DNA of 64,000 bases from DASPPF01 sp032906705 (GCA_032906705.1 JAJTZC010000005.1:1-64000); one strand, 5' to 3'. Numbered from the stretch's first letter, positions 16,712 through 25,020 are shown. Made by a program: numbers and translations. The notes: generated by a model not told the origin, from the sequence alone.

Positions 16712-17776
16712 GTGTCGGCGACTTCGTTGGATGACCTGTACAAGCGGGTTGCGCAGAAGGTCCTCAAAGAGACTGTCCACCTCAGGAAGGGCGAAGCGGT
16801 CACTGTCGAGGCATGGACCAACGGGTTGGGCTTCGCGAGACACGCTGTAGCAGAGGCGAGAGCGATGGGCTGCACGGCCATCATGATCTTCGAGGACGAG
16901 GGGGCCTACGTGGAGGGCGTGCGAAGAGCCCCGAAGGACTCGCTCGGATTAATGGGGAAGAACGAGTACGGCCTCCTCTCTGCCACAGACGCCTACATAT
17001 TCGTCCCGGGCCAAGCGCTGGGCGTCTACTCAAAGACACTCAAACCCAAGGAACTGTCAGACTCAACAAGGTACAACTCGTCATGGTATGATGCAGCGAA
17101 GAAAGCCGGACTAAGGGGAGCGAGGCTAGTATTCGGCTACGTGGGCAGGGATATGGCAGGGATGCTTGGGAAGACTGTCAGCGAGATAACGGCGCGCCAA
17201 CTGAAGGCGGGGCTTACCGACTACCGCAAGATTTCTCGTGACGCAGGCCAGGCGGCGGCGCATCTTGATAACGGCATGGAAGTAACCGTCGAATCCAGCG
17301 GGACGAAGCTTCGATTTCGGGTCAAGGGGGAACTTGAAATCGAAGACGGAATTATTGATGACAAAGACCTGGCGGACGGGAACAATGTGGCCTACGTTCC
17401 ACCTGGGTTGGTGACCAAGCAGGTTGACCCGGATTCAGTCGAGGGCAAAGTCAAGGTCTCCCAATCGCTCACAAGGTACGGTGTTCTAGCGGGCGCCGAG
17501 TTGGAGTTCAAGGGCGGCACGCTGACGAGTTGGAGGGCCCAAGACAAGGCGAAGCTGGAGAGGCTACTCGCGACTGTGCCTATTGGGAAGAGAAAGCTCA
17601 CCCTCCTCGGCGTCGGGGTCAATCCGGAGCTGCGTTATGGGTTCGGTCAGGACAGGTTCGTCCGCGGGTCTGTGACCCTGAGCGGTTTGGGATTCACCGC
17701 AGTTCTGAGGAAGTCAGACCTCTCTTCGGGCGGGAGCAGAGTGGTTAGTCAAGGCGTCCTCGTCGCCGGGCGATGA
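16712..17776 (+). CDS. Leucyl aminopeptidase-like (M29/thermophilic aminopeptidase family)
   Basis: About 354 residues. Features of the M29 group include VLKETVHLRKGEAVTVEAWT at the N-terminus, GMEVTVESSGTKLRFRVKG in the middle, NNVAYVPPGLV, a Glu-containing GVLAGAELEFKGG, and a C-terminal VGVNPELRYGFGQDRFVRGS. Family members are metal-dependent exopeptidases. Some expected His ligands are not obvious, so catalytic status is uncertain. The GTG at 16712 is chosen because GATTAAATATCC lies about 26 bp upstream; the 111 codons of open frame before it overlap the divergent zinc-ribbon gene. The stop overlaps the VKOR start by 4 bases. Confidence 0.65.
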   Translation: MSATSLDDLYKRVAQKVLKETVHLRKGEAVTVEAWTNGLGFARHAVAEARAMGCTAIMIFEDEGAYVEGVRRAPKDSLGLMGKNEYGLLSATDAYIFVPGQALGVYSKTLKPKELSDSTRYNSSWYDAAKKAGLRGARLVFGYVGRDMAGMLGKTVSEITARQLKAGLTDYRKISRDAGQAAAHLDNGMEVTVESSGTKLRFRVKGELEIEDGIIDDKDLADGNNVAYVPPGLVTKQVDPDSVEGKVKVSQSLTRYGVLAGAELEFKGGTLTSWRAQDKAKLERLLATVPIGKRKLTLLGVGVNPELRYGFGQDRFVRGSVTLSGLGFTAVLRKSDLSSGGSRVVSQGVLVAGR

Positions 17777-18222
17777 CGAGTAGTTCTAATACGCATGACC
17801 CCCGTTCAGCGCAGATGGCTCGTTGGAGACTATTCGGCCTCGTTCTCGGGATTGCAGGGCTTGTTGACGCTGTCTACCTCGCGTGGGAGGGACTGAACCC
17901 CCAGATTCCCCTCTACTGCCCAGCAGTCGGGATTGTAAACTGCGGAAACGTCACGTCCAGCACGTTCAGCAGGTTCGGAGGCGTGCCTGTCGGCTTGCTT
18001 GGTGCCGGCTGGTTCGCAATCATGCTCGCAATCCTGGCCCTTGATAGGCCGGGGCTCGACCGTGCGTTGATACCGCTATGGCTGCTGGGCGTGGTCTCGG
18101 TCGGGTATCTGGCTTCAGTCGAGCTCTTCGTGATCCATTCCGTTTGTCCGTACTGTACCTTCGCCCACGTCGCCGGGTTGCTGATGGGCGTTCCGGCCTT
18201 CAAGCTCGCGCTGCCTGACTGA
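17773..18222 (+). CDS. Vitamin K epoxide reductase (VKOR) family membrane protein
   Basis: 149 residues with four hydrophobic helices. The conserved cysteines are in PLYCPAVGIVNCGNVTSSTF (loop pair plus Ser/Thr) and HSVCPYCTFAHV (CxxC quinone-side centre). VKOR homologues pass electrons from a DsbA-like thioredoxin to quinone and so drive disulfide formation outside the membrane. The start overlaps the aminopeptidase stop (ATGA). Its 3' two-thirds is antisense to the end of the DUF929-type gene on the other strand, which itself has a CPYC thioredoxin centre and is a likely partner. Confidence 0.9.
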   Translation: MTSSSNTHDPRSAQMARWRLFGLVLGIAGLVDAVYLAWEGLNPQIPLYCPAVGIVNCGNVTSSTFSRFGGVPVGLLGAGWFAIMLAILALDRPGLDRALIPLWLLGVVSVGYLASVELFVIHSVCPYCTFAHVAGLLMGVPAFKLALPD

Positions 18223-19019
18223 TGGTAGGCAGCGAGAACTGTCGTAAGGCCCGAGATTATGCCGTTCTGGCACACGGGGGGAGCGTTACCTGTCAGCTTG
18301 CAGATCGCGGCTGTGATGGCGTTGGCCGAGCCGATAATCTGGTTGGAGACCGGGTTGTCGGTAGTCAGCAGCTGCGCTATCTGGGTCCAGTTCTTCCCGT
18401 CGAGCTTGTCTGGGAAGTAGAACGAACCCTGGACGATGTACCTGTTCCCAAAGTCAAGAAACGGGTACGAAGCACCGTACTGCTGGAATACTGCCGAGTA
18501 GTTGGACGGGACCGTATCCTGAGCGCGCTGAGACCTGTCCTCCTGCTCGTAGGACTGGAATACGAGATAGCTGCTCGAGTACGCAGAGCCGTGGAACGTG
18601 AAGGTCGGGGAGTTCGGAAAGGCGTCGGTCGAGCTCGAGAGCATGTATGCGAGGTTAGAGAAGTTCCCGAAGCGCATGAGGGCGATGACCAGAGGCCACC
18701 TCTGGAAGGCGCAGTAGGGGCAGAAGTCCGCGCCGACGTAGACCAGTATCGGCTTGCTGCCCGAAGCGAACGGTTGCCCGCTAAATGACACGAACTTGGA
18801 CATCAGTGTGTGGTTAGCGGTGCCGTACGTGCTCTTTGCCAATATGTAGAGGGATTGATAAAACGCGGAGGAGACGGGTTGCCCAATCTCCTGCTGACCG
18901 GGCACCCGGATGGCCGAGAGCAGGTATGCGCCGATCGAGACGACGGCGATCAACACGACTGCTACGCTTAGGATTATTATTCGCCTATTGCGCTGCCGCC
19001 TTCTCAAGTTCGCACGCAT
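17913..19019 (-). CDS. DUF929-type membrane-anchored thioredoxin-like protein
   Basis: 368 residues in the open frame. There is one N-terminal anchor (RIIILSVAVVLIAVVSIGAY), then an outside domain with SKPILVYVGADFCPYCAFQR, a CPYC thioredoxin centre typical of DUF929 proteins. The C-terminal ICKLTGNAPPVCQNGI supplies another Cys pair. Recognisable homology seems to end near residue 265. The last 103 codons run antisense through the VKOR gene and are Ser/Pro/Thr-rich and unconvincing as protein. The true gene may be translated to the end or be shorter in related genomes. The domain suggests a substrate oxidase working with VKOR. Confidence 0.82.
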   Translation of the reverse strand: MRANLRRRQRNRRIIILSVAVVLIAVVSIGAYLLSAIRVPGQQEIGQPVSSAFYQSLYILAKSTYGTANHTLMSKFVSFSGQPFASGSKPILVYVGADFCPYCAFQRWPLVIALMRFGNFSNLAYMLSSSTDAFPNSPTFTFHGSAYSSSYLVFQSYEQEDRSQRAQDTVPSNYSAVFQQYGASYPFLDFGNRYIVQGSFYFPDKLDGKNWTQIAQLLTTDNPVSNQIIGSANAITAAICKLTGNAPPVCQNGIISGLTTVLAAYHQSGSASLKAGTPISNPATWAKVQYGQTEWITKSSTEARYPTETTPSSHSGINARSSPGLSRARIASMIANQPAPSKPTGTPPNLLNVLDVTFPQFTIPTAGQ

Positions 19020-19130
19020 TGCGGATTCGCCATCCGCTCCTGCCGCAGGTTGATTAAGACTTCGCCCGACTCGAGGCCCTGTTGTAAAGTCGCAAAATCG
19101 CTATAAGCGGTTTGCAATCGGGGGCTCTTC

Positions 19131-19889
19131 TTGAAGCGATTGATTGCCATAGCATCAGTGGTACCGAGAAACAAGTACATCGCCCTGCTTGCCCTCGTCG
19201 CGCTCTCCCTGAGCGTCATCCAGCTGACTGGAGTAGTCAGGATTCCGTTCATTGGTTCCATCTCGGTCGCCTCTGCCTCCTCGTTCTTCTCTTCGGCGCG
19301 GGTTGTCTCGCTTATGACGAGCCTGGGTTACGTCAGTCTCTTCGCGCTCATGACCGTCGAGAGCGCGTCGGCGCCGATCCCGAGCGAGGTGGTGCTCCCG
19401 TTCGCTGGCTACCTTGTCTATCTCGGGGTGATGAACCTCGGCGCCGCCATCGCAATAAGTACGGCCGGGGCGTTAGCCGGCGCGCTCATCGATTACTACA
19501 TCGCGTTGCTTCTCGGCAAGGTCTTTGTCGAGAAACTTCTGCTGAGGTTCGGGATCAGCCCCAGCGCGCTTGCGAAAGCGGAGCAATGGTTCGGAGGGAA
19601 GGGATCTTGGACGGTGTTCGGTGCGCGGTTTGTCCCCCTCATACGGTCCGTGATTTCTCTTCCCGCCGGCCTCTTCAGGATGCCCCTTAGGTCATTTGTT
19701 CTTCTCACATTCTTGGGTTGCATTATCTGGAATTCCGCTCTAATCTACGCTGGTTACGCTGCCGGAGCGCTTTGGGAGAACGTAGTCGGCTCGTCATCCA
19801 ACCTCATCGGATATGTAGTCCTAATCGCGATTGCCGCGACATCAGCTCTCTACCTTTTCTACTATGCCTACGCACCCAAGAGAGGATGA
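19131..19889 (+). CDS. DedA/SNARE-associated (VTT domain) membrane protein
   Basis: 252 residues, about five or six membrane segments. DedA hallmarks are SAPIPSEVVLPFAGYL (the reentrant-loop Glu/Pro motif), GALAGALIDYYIALLLGK and FGARFVPLIRSVISLPAGLF with the conserved Arg. DedA proteins act in membrane homeostasis and probably flip lipids. The TTG start sits about 28 bp below CGCTATAAGC at 19097-19106, consistent with a leaderless message. Confidence 0.88.
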   Translation: MKRLIAIASVVPRNKYIALLALVALSLSVIQLTGVVRIPFIGSISVASASSFFSSARVVSLMTSLGYVSLFALMTVESASAPIPSEVVLPFAGYLVYLGVMNLGAAIAISTAGALAGALIDYYIALLLGKVFVEKLLLRFGISPSALAKAEQWFGGKGSWTVFGARFVPLIRSVISLPAGLFRMPLRSFVLLTFLGCIIWNSALIYAGYAAGALWENVVGSSSNLIGYVVLIAIAATSALYLFYYAYAPKRG

Positions 19890-20077
19890 GTGGCCTAATT
19901 CGGATCTCGGCGGGATTGAACTCGTTGTGCTGGGTGGAAAGCAAGGGGCCGCCGGGACTTCACAATAAATTGATCGGAAATTCCCAGAAACCAGCCAGCG
20001 AACATATCCCTCACCGGACGCAACCGCAACCGGACTATCAACTCTTATGAAAGCAGGAGATTGCCACTTGGCCAGAC

Positions 20078-20557
20078 TTGACCAGAATGACAGCGGACGA
20101 CGGGGACTTCTTGAGCGTCGTGGCGGTGAATGCCTTTGGGGTCGTCGGAGTCGCTGTCAGCCTGTTGGATTTCTTTGTGGTTCAGAAGCGTTCGATATTT
20201 GGGCTGGACCCGCTCGGAGTGATGGTCTTCTTGCTGGGGTTCACTGTCGTGGTGTCTGCACGCAGCGCTCTAGGGAGAAACTTCTCCGTTCGAATCAGAA
20301 ACGTGGGGGAACGGAAATTGATCCAGTCAGGACCGTACAGGTTCGTGCGCCACCCGATATACCTCGGCATAATCATCCTCTACTTTTCGGGACCAATCGC
20401 GTGGCAGAGCGCTTACGGCGCCTTGATCATCCTGCCCATCATTCCACTCCTGCTGCGGAGAATCAACATCGAGGAGAAAGCTTTGGCACTTTGGTTTGGC
20501 GGCGAATATCAAGCGTACAAAAAGAGAACGAAGAGACTTGTTCCACTAATCTATTGA
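20078..20557 (+). CDS. Isoprenylcysteine carboxyl methyltransferase-like membrane methyltransferase
   Basis: 159 residues with about four hydrophobic segments. The SAM-site signature is QSGPYRFVRHPIYLGIIIL, followed by the C-terminal EEKALALWFGGEYQAYKKR. These two motifs define the ICMT/PEMT fold. In prokaryotes such proteins methylate lipids or unknown small substrates rather than prenylated proteins. The TTG start (MTRMTADDG) is uncertain. It stands alone between dedA and the tRNA-Gly region. Confidence 0.85.
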   Translation: MTRMTADDGDFLSVVAVNAFGVVGVAVSLLDFFVVQKRSIFGLDPLGVMVFLLGFTVVVSARSALGRNFSVRIRNVGERKLIQSGPYRFVRHPIYLGIIILYFSGPIAWQSAYGALIILPIIPLLLRRINIEEKALALWFGGEYQAYKKRTKRLVPLIY

Positions 20558-20652
20558 AGCCGGGGCGAAGCGCGACCTACCACAGGGCAAGGATACAGGG
20601 TACGAGTACTGTAAACGACTAACGAACTCAGCGCCTTGAGCTCTACATGAAG

Positions 20653-20666
20653 TGCGGTCGCCGGGA
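20653..20666 (+). repeat. 14-bp copy of the tRNA-Gly 3' end
   Basis: TGCGGTCGCCGGGA is identical to 20792-20805, the 3' end of the minus-strand tRNA-Gly including its discriminator base. The copies are direct repeats 139 bp apart. A repeated tRNA 3' end is the usual mark of tyrosine-recombinase attachment, but only about 125 bp lies between them and no integrase is present. This is either an emptied site or a partial tRNA duplication. Confidence 0.5.
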
Positions 20667-20712
20667 CCACAGCACAGTTTACTGTGTTGAAAGACTCAAC
20701 AAGAACTCAGTC

Positions 20713-20737
20713 GCTGGGTTCGAATCCCACCGGGCCA
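20713..20737 (+). pseudogene. tRNA-like T-arm and acceptor remnant
   Basis: GCTGGGTTCGAATCCCACCG with GGCCA after it looks like the T-arm and 3' acceptor of a plus-strand tRNA (TTCGAAT loop, GGG/CCC stem). The T-stem has one mismatch, and no complementary 5' acceptor GGCCCGG occurs upstream. No D-arm or anticodon arm can be built even if introns are allowed. Probably a decayed tRNA 3' half lying between two copies of the tRNA-Gly end. Confidence 0.4.
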
Positions 20738-20791
20738 TCGCGCTTCATTCTGTCTCAGGGGATTTCCACCCAATTTTTGGTGTTCGAAATA

Positions 20792-20904
20792 TGCGGTCGC
20801 CGGGATTTGAACCCGGGTTACCAGCGTGGCAGGCCTACACACCTTGCGGGGTTTGATGTCCTGGACCAGGCTGTCCTCGTTTGGAAGATCTAGACGACGA
20901 CCGC
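20792..20904 (-). tRNA. tRNA-Gly (GCC) with two non-canonical introns
   Basis: Acceptor GCGGTCG/CGACCGC, discriminator A, T-arm CCGGG-TTCAAAT-CCCGG. Two 19-base inserts interrupt it: ATCTTCCAAACGAGGACAG in the D-loop and AACCCCGCAAGGTGTGTAG in the 5' strand of the anticodon stem. With both removed the D-arm is GTCT-AGCCTGGTCCA-GGAC and the anticodon arm TCAGC-CTGCCAC-GCTGG, a 75-nt tRNA. Insert ends are ambiguous by a base or two. Confidence 0.9.
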
Positions 20905-21041
20905 GCGAATCACCTCGCGAGATTGGCGAGATTAAAAGCTTGGCGGGTTTGTCAGGGTTCTGGTAACTTGTCGTCGGAAAGTCTACCTTGGAGGCGTCAG
21001 CTCCGAGGATTAGAGTCGTCATCTCGTTCCCCATCACGGCT

Positions 21042-22130
21042 TCACTCGCCTCCCGCTCTTGGCCGAACCACAGCCAGACATGCTATTTTCCCGCGCCTCT
21101 CGATATTGATTGCGGCGTTCAGGTCGCGGTCGAGAGTGGCACCACAAGGGCATCGCCACTCTCTATCCGTTATCCTCAACCTACTGTTGAGATAACCACA
21201 ATTTGAACAGGTCCTAGAGGTGTTCTTCGTGCTGACGAACTCCACTGGCACCCCTTCCCACGCAGCTTTGTATGCCATCTGGGTCTGAAGCTCCCTGAAC
21301 GACCATTGGGCGATTCTCCTTCGGGAAGCGTGACTCTGACCATTCCCTCTTCTGCTCGCATACCTGATTCCCTTCAAACGCTCCAAGACTAGCGCCTGTC
21401 TTTTCTCCTTCGCTTTCTCAACGATGGCCTTCGAGACGCGGTGAAGGAACTGCTTCACGCGGGCCTTCTCTCTAGACCCTTCGCTGAACTTCCTCTTGAG
21501 GCGCTCGTCGTGTGCGTGCCTAGAATAGAAGTCGCGCCTTCTGATGCCATATTCTGTGTGGAGGCGGGCGACTTCGGATAGGTCGTGTTTCGCCCCATCA
21601 GAGAGTACAGCTGACTTCTCGTTCAAGTCGATGCCGACCTTGCTCAGGGGCTCGGCAACCACCGTCTCTTTCGAGAAGGTGATGACGATTGTGAAGTCCG
21701 TCATCGTCACCGAGCCCCTCTTGAGGGTCGTGTCCATCAGGAAGGAACGCTGGTAGTCGCCATATTCGAGAGGGATGAGGAGTCTTTCGCCCTTCTTGTA
21801 TTGCAGGGAGAGGATGCCGTAGTTGAGGGAGTAGGACGCAGTGTCAAGTTTGAGCATAAAATGAGAGGCGTAAGGCTTCCTCTGCCACCGGCGGTGCTTC
21901 TTTGCGATTGACCAGGCGACTTCTGCCACGGAGTAGGGATAATTGCTCGTCACACCGTAACGCTCCCTGAACTCCCGATAGATCCGGTTGCGGAGGTTGA
22001 ACCTGCCTTTGATGTTCTCCTCAAGGCAGATGTGGATGGCGTGGTTGACCATCATGCGGAAGGTTTCTAGGAGTTCGCTGGTCTGCTCCGTCGGCCTGTA
22101 ATCGAATCTGATGGCCTTGACGGACTTCAC
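21042..22130 (-). mobile_element. tnpB: TnpB (IS200/IS605-type RNA-guided nuclease), no TnpA
   Basis: 362 residues. RuvC residues appear intact: Asp168 in VGIDLNEKSA, Glu250 in ALVLERLKGI and the Asp of LDRDLNAAINI. The zinc finger reads TCSNCG then WRCPCG; the second half is CxC rather than the usual CxxC. TnpB is the omega-RNA-guided endonuclease that keeps IS200/IS605 elements in place. No TnpA transposase is nearby. A TTATAA box at about 22150 (reverse strand) sits about 25 bp upstream of the ATG, so it is probably transcribed. Its 3' flank runs straight towards tRNA-Gly, 137 bp away, where an omega-RNA would be expected. Confidence 0.92.
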
Positions 22131-22190
22131 GACTTGGCAACCGATCCGCCCTTATAACCGCCACTCGACGCGAAGTTACCAGAACCTTTG

Positions 22191-22523
22191 TCAGCCGACC
22201 CGCATGCCGAGCGGGACTTCCTTGTCGGGCTCAAGCAAGGACACGTTATTCTCATCGAACGCCGCAAGCATCATGCACTCGGAGATGACGCCTGCGACCG
22301 ATTTCGGCTGAAGGTTGAGGACAGCCACCACCCGCTTTCCTAGCAGCTGTTCCCTAGTGTAGAACTGCTTTATCCCGCCGACGCATTGTCTAGTGATCCC
22401 TTCGCCGAATTCGATTGTTAGCTTGTACATGGGCTTCCTCGCTTGCGGGATGTCGTCGACGGATACTATCCTTCCGACTTTCATCTCAGCCTTGGAGAAC
22501 TCGTCTACCGTAATCGACATCAT
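22191..22523 (-). CDS. tRNA-binding (EMAP/CsaA-like) domain protein
   Basis: About 110 residues forming one OB-fold tRNA-binding domain: KAEMKVGRIVSVDDIPQARK, YKLTIEFGEG, CVGGIKQFYTREQLLGKRVV, AVLNLQPKSVAGVISECMML and a C-terminal PDKEVPLGMRVG. The pattern matches CsaA and the C-terminal appendix of MetRS (Trbp111). It may act in trans with a synthetase lacking this domain. The start at 22523 (MMSITVDEF) is preferred because TTTAAGCC lies about 27-34 bp upstream; a second ATG 15 bases earlier is possible. Confidence 0.88.
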   Translation of the reverse strand: MMSITVDEFSKAEMKVGRIVSVDDIPQARKPMYKLTIEFGEGITRQCVGGIKQFYTREQLLGKRVVAVLNLQPKSVAGVISECMMLAAFDENNVSLLEPDKEVPLGMRVG

Positions 22524-22587
22524 GGGCGATGGGCCCATCTGACCAAATAAGGCTTAAAGATGGTCGGGAGGCGAACCGCGTTTCGTC

Positions 22588-22683
22588 GGGCCGGTAGTCT
22601 AGTCTGGTAGGATACAGAGAAATCGTCCAGCCCCTTGGAATCCAGACTGGGGGAGGTCGGGGGTTCGAATCCCCCCCGGTCCA
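22588..22683 (+). tRNA. tRNA-Pro (TGG), probably with introns in the anticodon arm
   Basis: Acceptor GGGCCGG/CCGGTCC, D-arm GTCT-AGTCTGGTA-GGAT, T-arm GGGGG-TTCGAAT-CCCCC, discriminator A. The anticodon arm holds 22 bases too many: CAGAGAAATCGTCCAGCCCC, then TTGGAATCCAGACTGGGGG. The best reading has loop CTTGGAA (anticodon TGG) with one intron of about 14-15 bases before the CCCC and one of 7-8 bases after TTGGAA. The repeated TCCAG blurs the boundaries, and this reading leaves a mismatch in the stem. Ser (GGA) is rejected because there is no long variable arm. Confidence 0.8.
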
Positions 22684-22765
22684 CATCAGAGACAGGGTTC
22701 GCGCTTAGGCCTTTCTTCGTTACGGGCATTGCCGGCTTCGGCCCATGCTCATCTGGCGAGGCGGA

Positions 22766-24055
22766 TCACAGCTTCTCGCTCGGCTCTGGAAGCTTGGTCA
22801 GTATCGTGGCGCCTACGAACAGCAAGAGGCCAGCCGAGACGAATGTAACGTCAAAGCCCAAGAAAACAGACATGAAGCCTGAAGCGAGCGATCCGGCCAA
22901 GGTCGCCAACCCGACTACTGCGCTGTAGACGCCCAAGGTAGAGCCGGGGTTTCTCGTCTGGACCGAGTTGAACATCATCGTGTTGGATGACGTGTAATAT
23001 GCGGCGAATGCGATGCCCGCCGCTATTGGGTAGAGCACGAGCGCCGGAATGACGAAGACCGGGCCAGCTGCAATCACTGAGAGGACCCCGAGTATGGCGT
23101 AGCAACCTCCCCTGAGCAACAGGCCCTGAATCGAGGAGTATGCGAGCGAACGCCTGGCGAGGTACCCCCCTGCATATCGGAACGCGAAAGTCTGGACGAC
23201 CATTCCAGCGAGAATGATGGCGAAGACCTCGCCGGCCGAAAGCGAGAAGGTCGATAGAGCTGGGACGAAAGAGGTGTTGAAGATTCCGCTGGAGAGGTAG
23301 AAGCAGATGATTGAGAGGTAGAACAGTGGCATGTAACGGGTGAGGCTCGACCTGAGGCCTCTGAAGACCCTGCGGAAATCAGAGAGATTGGGTATTTTGA
23401 GGAAAACCAATGGTAGAGTCAACAGAAGCGCGAAGAAGCTTGGAGCCCTGCGGACAATCGTTTCCCCTTCGAAGACGAAGGGTGGCTCTCGGATAAACGC
23501 GAAGGCGAGGACCGCTGAGACGAGCGCGAATGCGCCGAGGGGCAGTGAGAGCAGAATCAGCGGCAACCACTGGGCCCAGACTGTGCTCAACACCAGACCC
23601 CCGACGTTCCCTATGCTCGACATCATTGAGACCCGCGCGAAGGTAGCCGCCCACCTGTTCTTCTGTTCCGTCTCCATTATCAGGAGGTTGAGCGGGGTGG
23701 CCGTGGCGGCGGACATGAATGAGAAAGCCGAGAAGACCAGGATGGTCCCCGGTGTGCTGCTAACGAAGAAAAAAGTGAACAGGATAAGGGCCATGGAGCC
23801 GTAGCTTCCCACCATTATCGCCCCTCGGAGGCGGAGCCTGTCCGTAGCGTAACCCCAGAACATCGAGGCCGGGATGCTCACACCGTTGAAGGCCGCAACT
23901 GCCAGGCTTGCATAGATCGTGCCCAGCGTAGGGCCGTTCACCTGGATTAGGTACAGCTGGATGAGGGTGCCCAGAGGCCCGCCAGCCAGCGAAGCGGGAA
24001 TGACAGAGTAGACCCAGTTTGGAGAGGTTCGTCCCGGTTTCTTCGCTTCGTGCAT
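22766..24055 (-). CDS. MFS transporter
   Basis: 429 residues, about 12 hydrophobic helices in two halves separated by a charged loop near residues 185-225. The MFS loop 2-3 signature is seen as FWGYATDRLRLRGAIMVGS. The second half ends GLATLAGSLASGFMSVFLGF. The substrate is unknown; the overall look is that of multidrug or sugar-phosphate type MFS permeases. It is divergent from the SPOUT methylase gene. Confidence 0.85.
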   Translation of the reverse strand: MHEAKKPGRTSPNWVYSVIPASLAGGPLGTLIQLYLIQVNGPTLGTIYASLAVAAFNGVSIPASMFWGYATDRLRLRGAIMVGSYGSMALILFTFFFVSSTPGTILVFSAFSFMSAATATPLNLLIMETEQKNRWAATFARVSMMSSIGNVGGLVLSTVWAQWLPLILLSLPLGAFALVSAVLAFAFIREPPFVFEGETIVRRAPSFFALLLTLPLVFLKIPNLSDFRRVFRGLRSSLTRYMPLFYLSIICFYLSSGIFNTSFVPALSTFSLSAGEVFAIILAGMVVQTFAFRYAGGYLARRSLAYSSIQGLLLRGGCYAILGVLSVIAAGPVFVIPALVLYPIAAGIAFAAYYTSSNTMMFNSVQTRNPGSTLGVYSAVVGLATLAGSLASGFMSVFLGFDVTFVSAGLLLFVGATILTKLPEPSEKL

Positions 24056-24149
24056 CCCGAAGGGGCTCGGAGAAAGGGGCTATCTACTTTGGGAAGGGAC
24101 GCTCCGTGGCTGGAAAAGCTGAATTAACTCCGCTGATTCGGCGACAACG

Positions 24150-24977
24150 TTGACGTTTCTTGGGAGGAGGTTGGCGATAGCAATCCCCGACACTCTGCTG
24201 GAGGAGCGCGATGCGCCGAGAGACAAGACAGCCAAGCTTGGGTTCATCGCGAGGGCCTGCGCCACATACGGCGTAGACTTGGTGGAAGTATTCGGGGACG
24301 CGACGGGCAGGGGCGAATCGAAGCTGATCAAGAAGGTCCTTGAATATCTCGAGACCCCTCAGTACCTAAGGAAGAGAATCTACCCCCTCGACGAGGACCT
24401 GAGGTACGCAGGGTTACTTCCCCCGCTCAGGACGCCTTCTCACAAGCCCAAGGTCCCGGTGGACTCTCTGCAAATCGGCGAGATCAGGGAGGGAGTCACC
24501 AATCCTGACGGGACTGTGGATATCGGCCTCGACCGGGCGCCACGACTTCGAGAACGCACCGCCGCCAACCGCAGGGTCACGGTCAAGGTGGCCGCGAAGG
24601 ACCCGCTGACCGCAGAGATAATCCGGAAGGAAGATGTCGGGGAATACTGGGGATACTCTGTCGAGAGCAGAACGATCGACGAGGTCCTGCGAGACTATAG
24701 GTTCGAGCTGAAGATTGCAACTTCCAGGCTCGGCGACCCGTTGCAGACCCAGCTCCCTCTCCTCCGCGAAGCGGTGGAGAGAGCCACGTCGGTATTGTTC
24801 CTCTTCGGTGCGCCTTCAAAGGGGTTGTTCGACATAGTTGGCATGTCGTTGAAGAATAGGGTGGACTTTGTGACGAACCTCTTTGCTGAACAGCACGTAG
24901 AGACCATCCGGACAGAAGAGGCGGTCTACGCTGGTCTGAATTTGTTGAACATCCTGTCCCTCTCATGGAAAGCTTAA
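24150..24977 (+). CDS. SPOUT-class RNA methyltransferase (COG2106/DUF171)
   Basis: 275 residues. It begins RRLAIAIPDTLLEERDAPRD and ends with the trefoil-knot segment: TSVLFLFGAPSKGLFDIVG, then VETIRTEEAVYAGLNLLNIL. An OB-like insert lies at about 100-185. This family sits directly upstream of rpl3 in many archaea and probably methylates rRNA. The TTG at 24150 lies about 26 bp below TGAATTAACTC; TTG 24171 is an alternative. It leads the ribosomal protein unit, with 43 bases to rpl3. Confidence 0.85.
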   Translation: MTFLGRRLAIAIPDTLLEERDAPRDKTAKLGFIARACATYGVDLVEVFGDATGRGESKLIKKVLEYLETPQYLRKRIYPLDEDLRYAGLLPPLRTPSHKPKVPVDSLQIGEIREGVTNPDGTVDIGLDRAPRLRERTAANRRVTVKVAAKDPLTAEIIRKEDVGEYWGYSVESRTIDEVLRDYRFELKIATSRLGDPLQTQLPLLREAVERATSVLFLFGAPSKGLFDIVGMSLKNRVDFVTNLFAEQHVETIRTEEAVYAGLNLLNILSLSWKA

Positions 24978-25020
24978 AGGCTGAACTCAAAACGGGGTTC
25001 GTGAAAGGTGTGAATGCCGG

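Noticed and set aside
20641..20740. A complete plus-strand tRNA with introns, or a permuted tRNA
   Set aside because: Only the T-arm is recognisable. No matching 5' acceptor, D-arm or anticodon arm can be assembled within 200 bases on either side.
21042..22130. CRISPR-Cas12 effector
   Set aside because: Length (362 residues), IS605 zinc finger and absence of any repeat-spacer array or cas genes point to TnpB. No CRISPR array was seen anywhere in the window.
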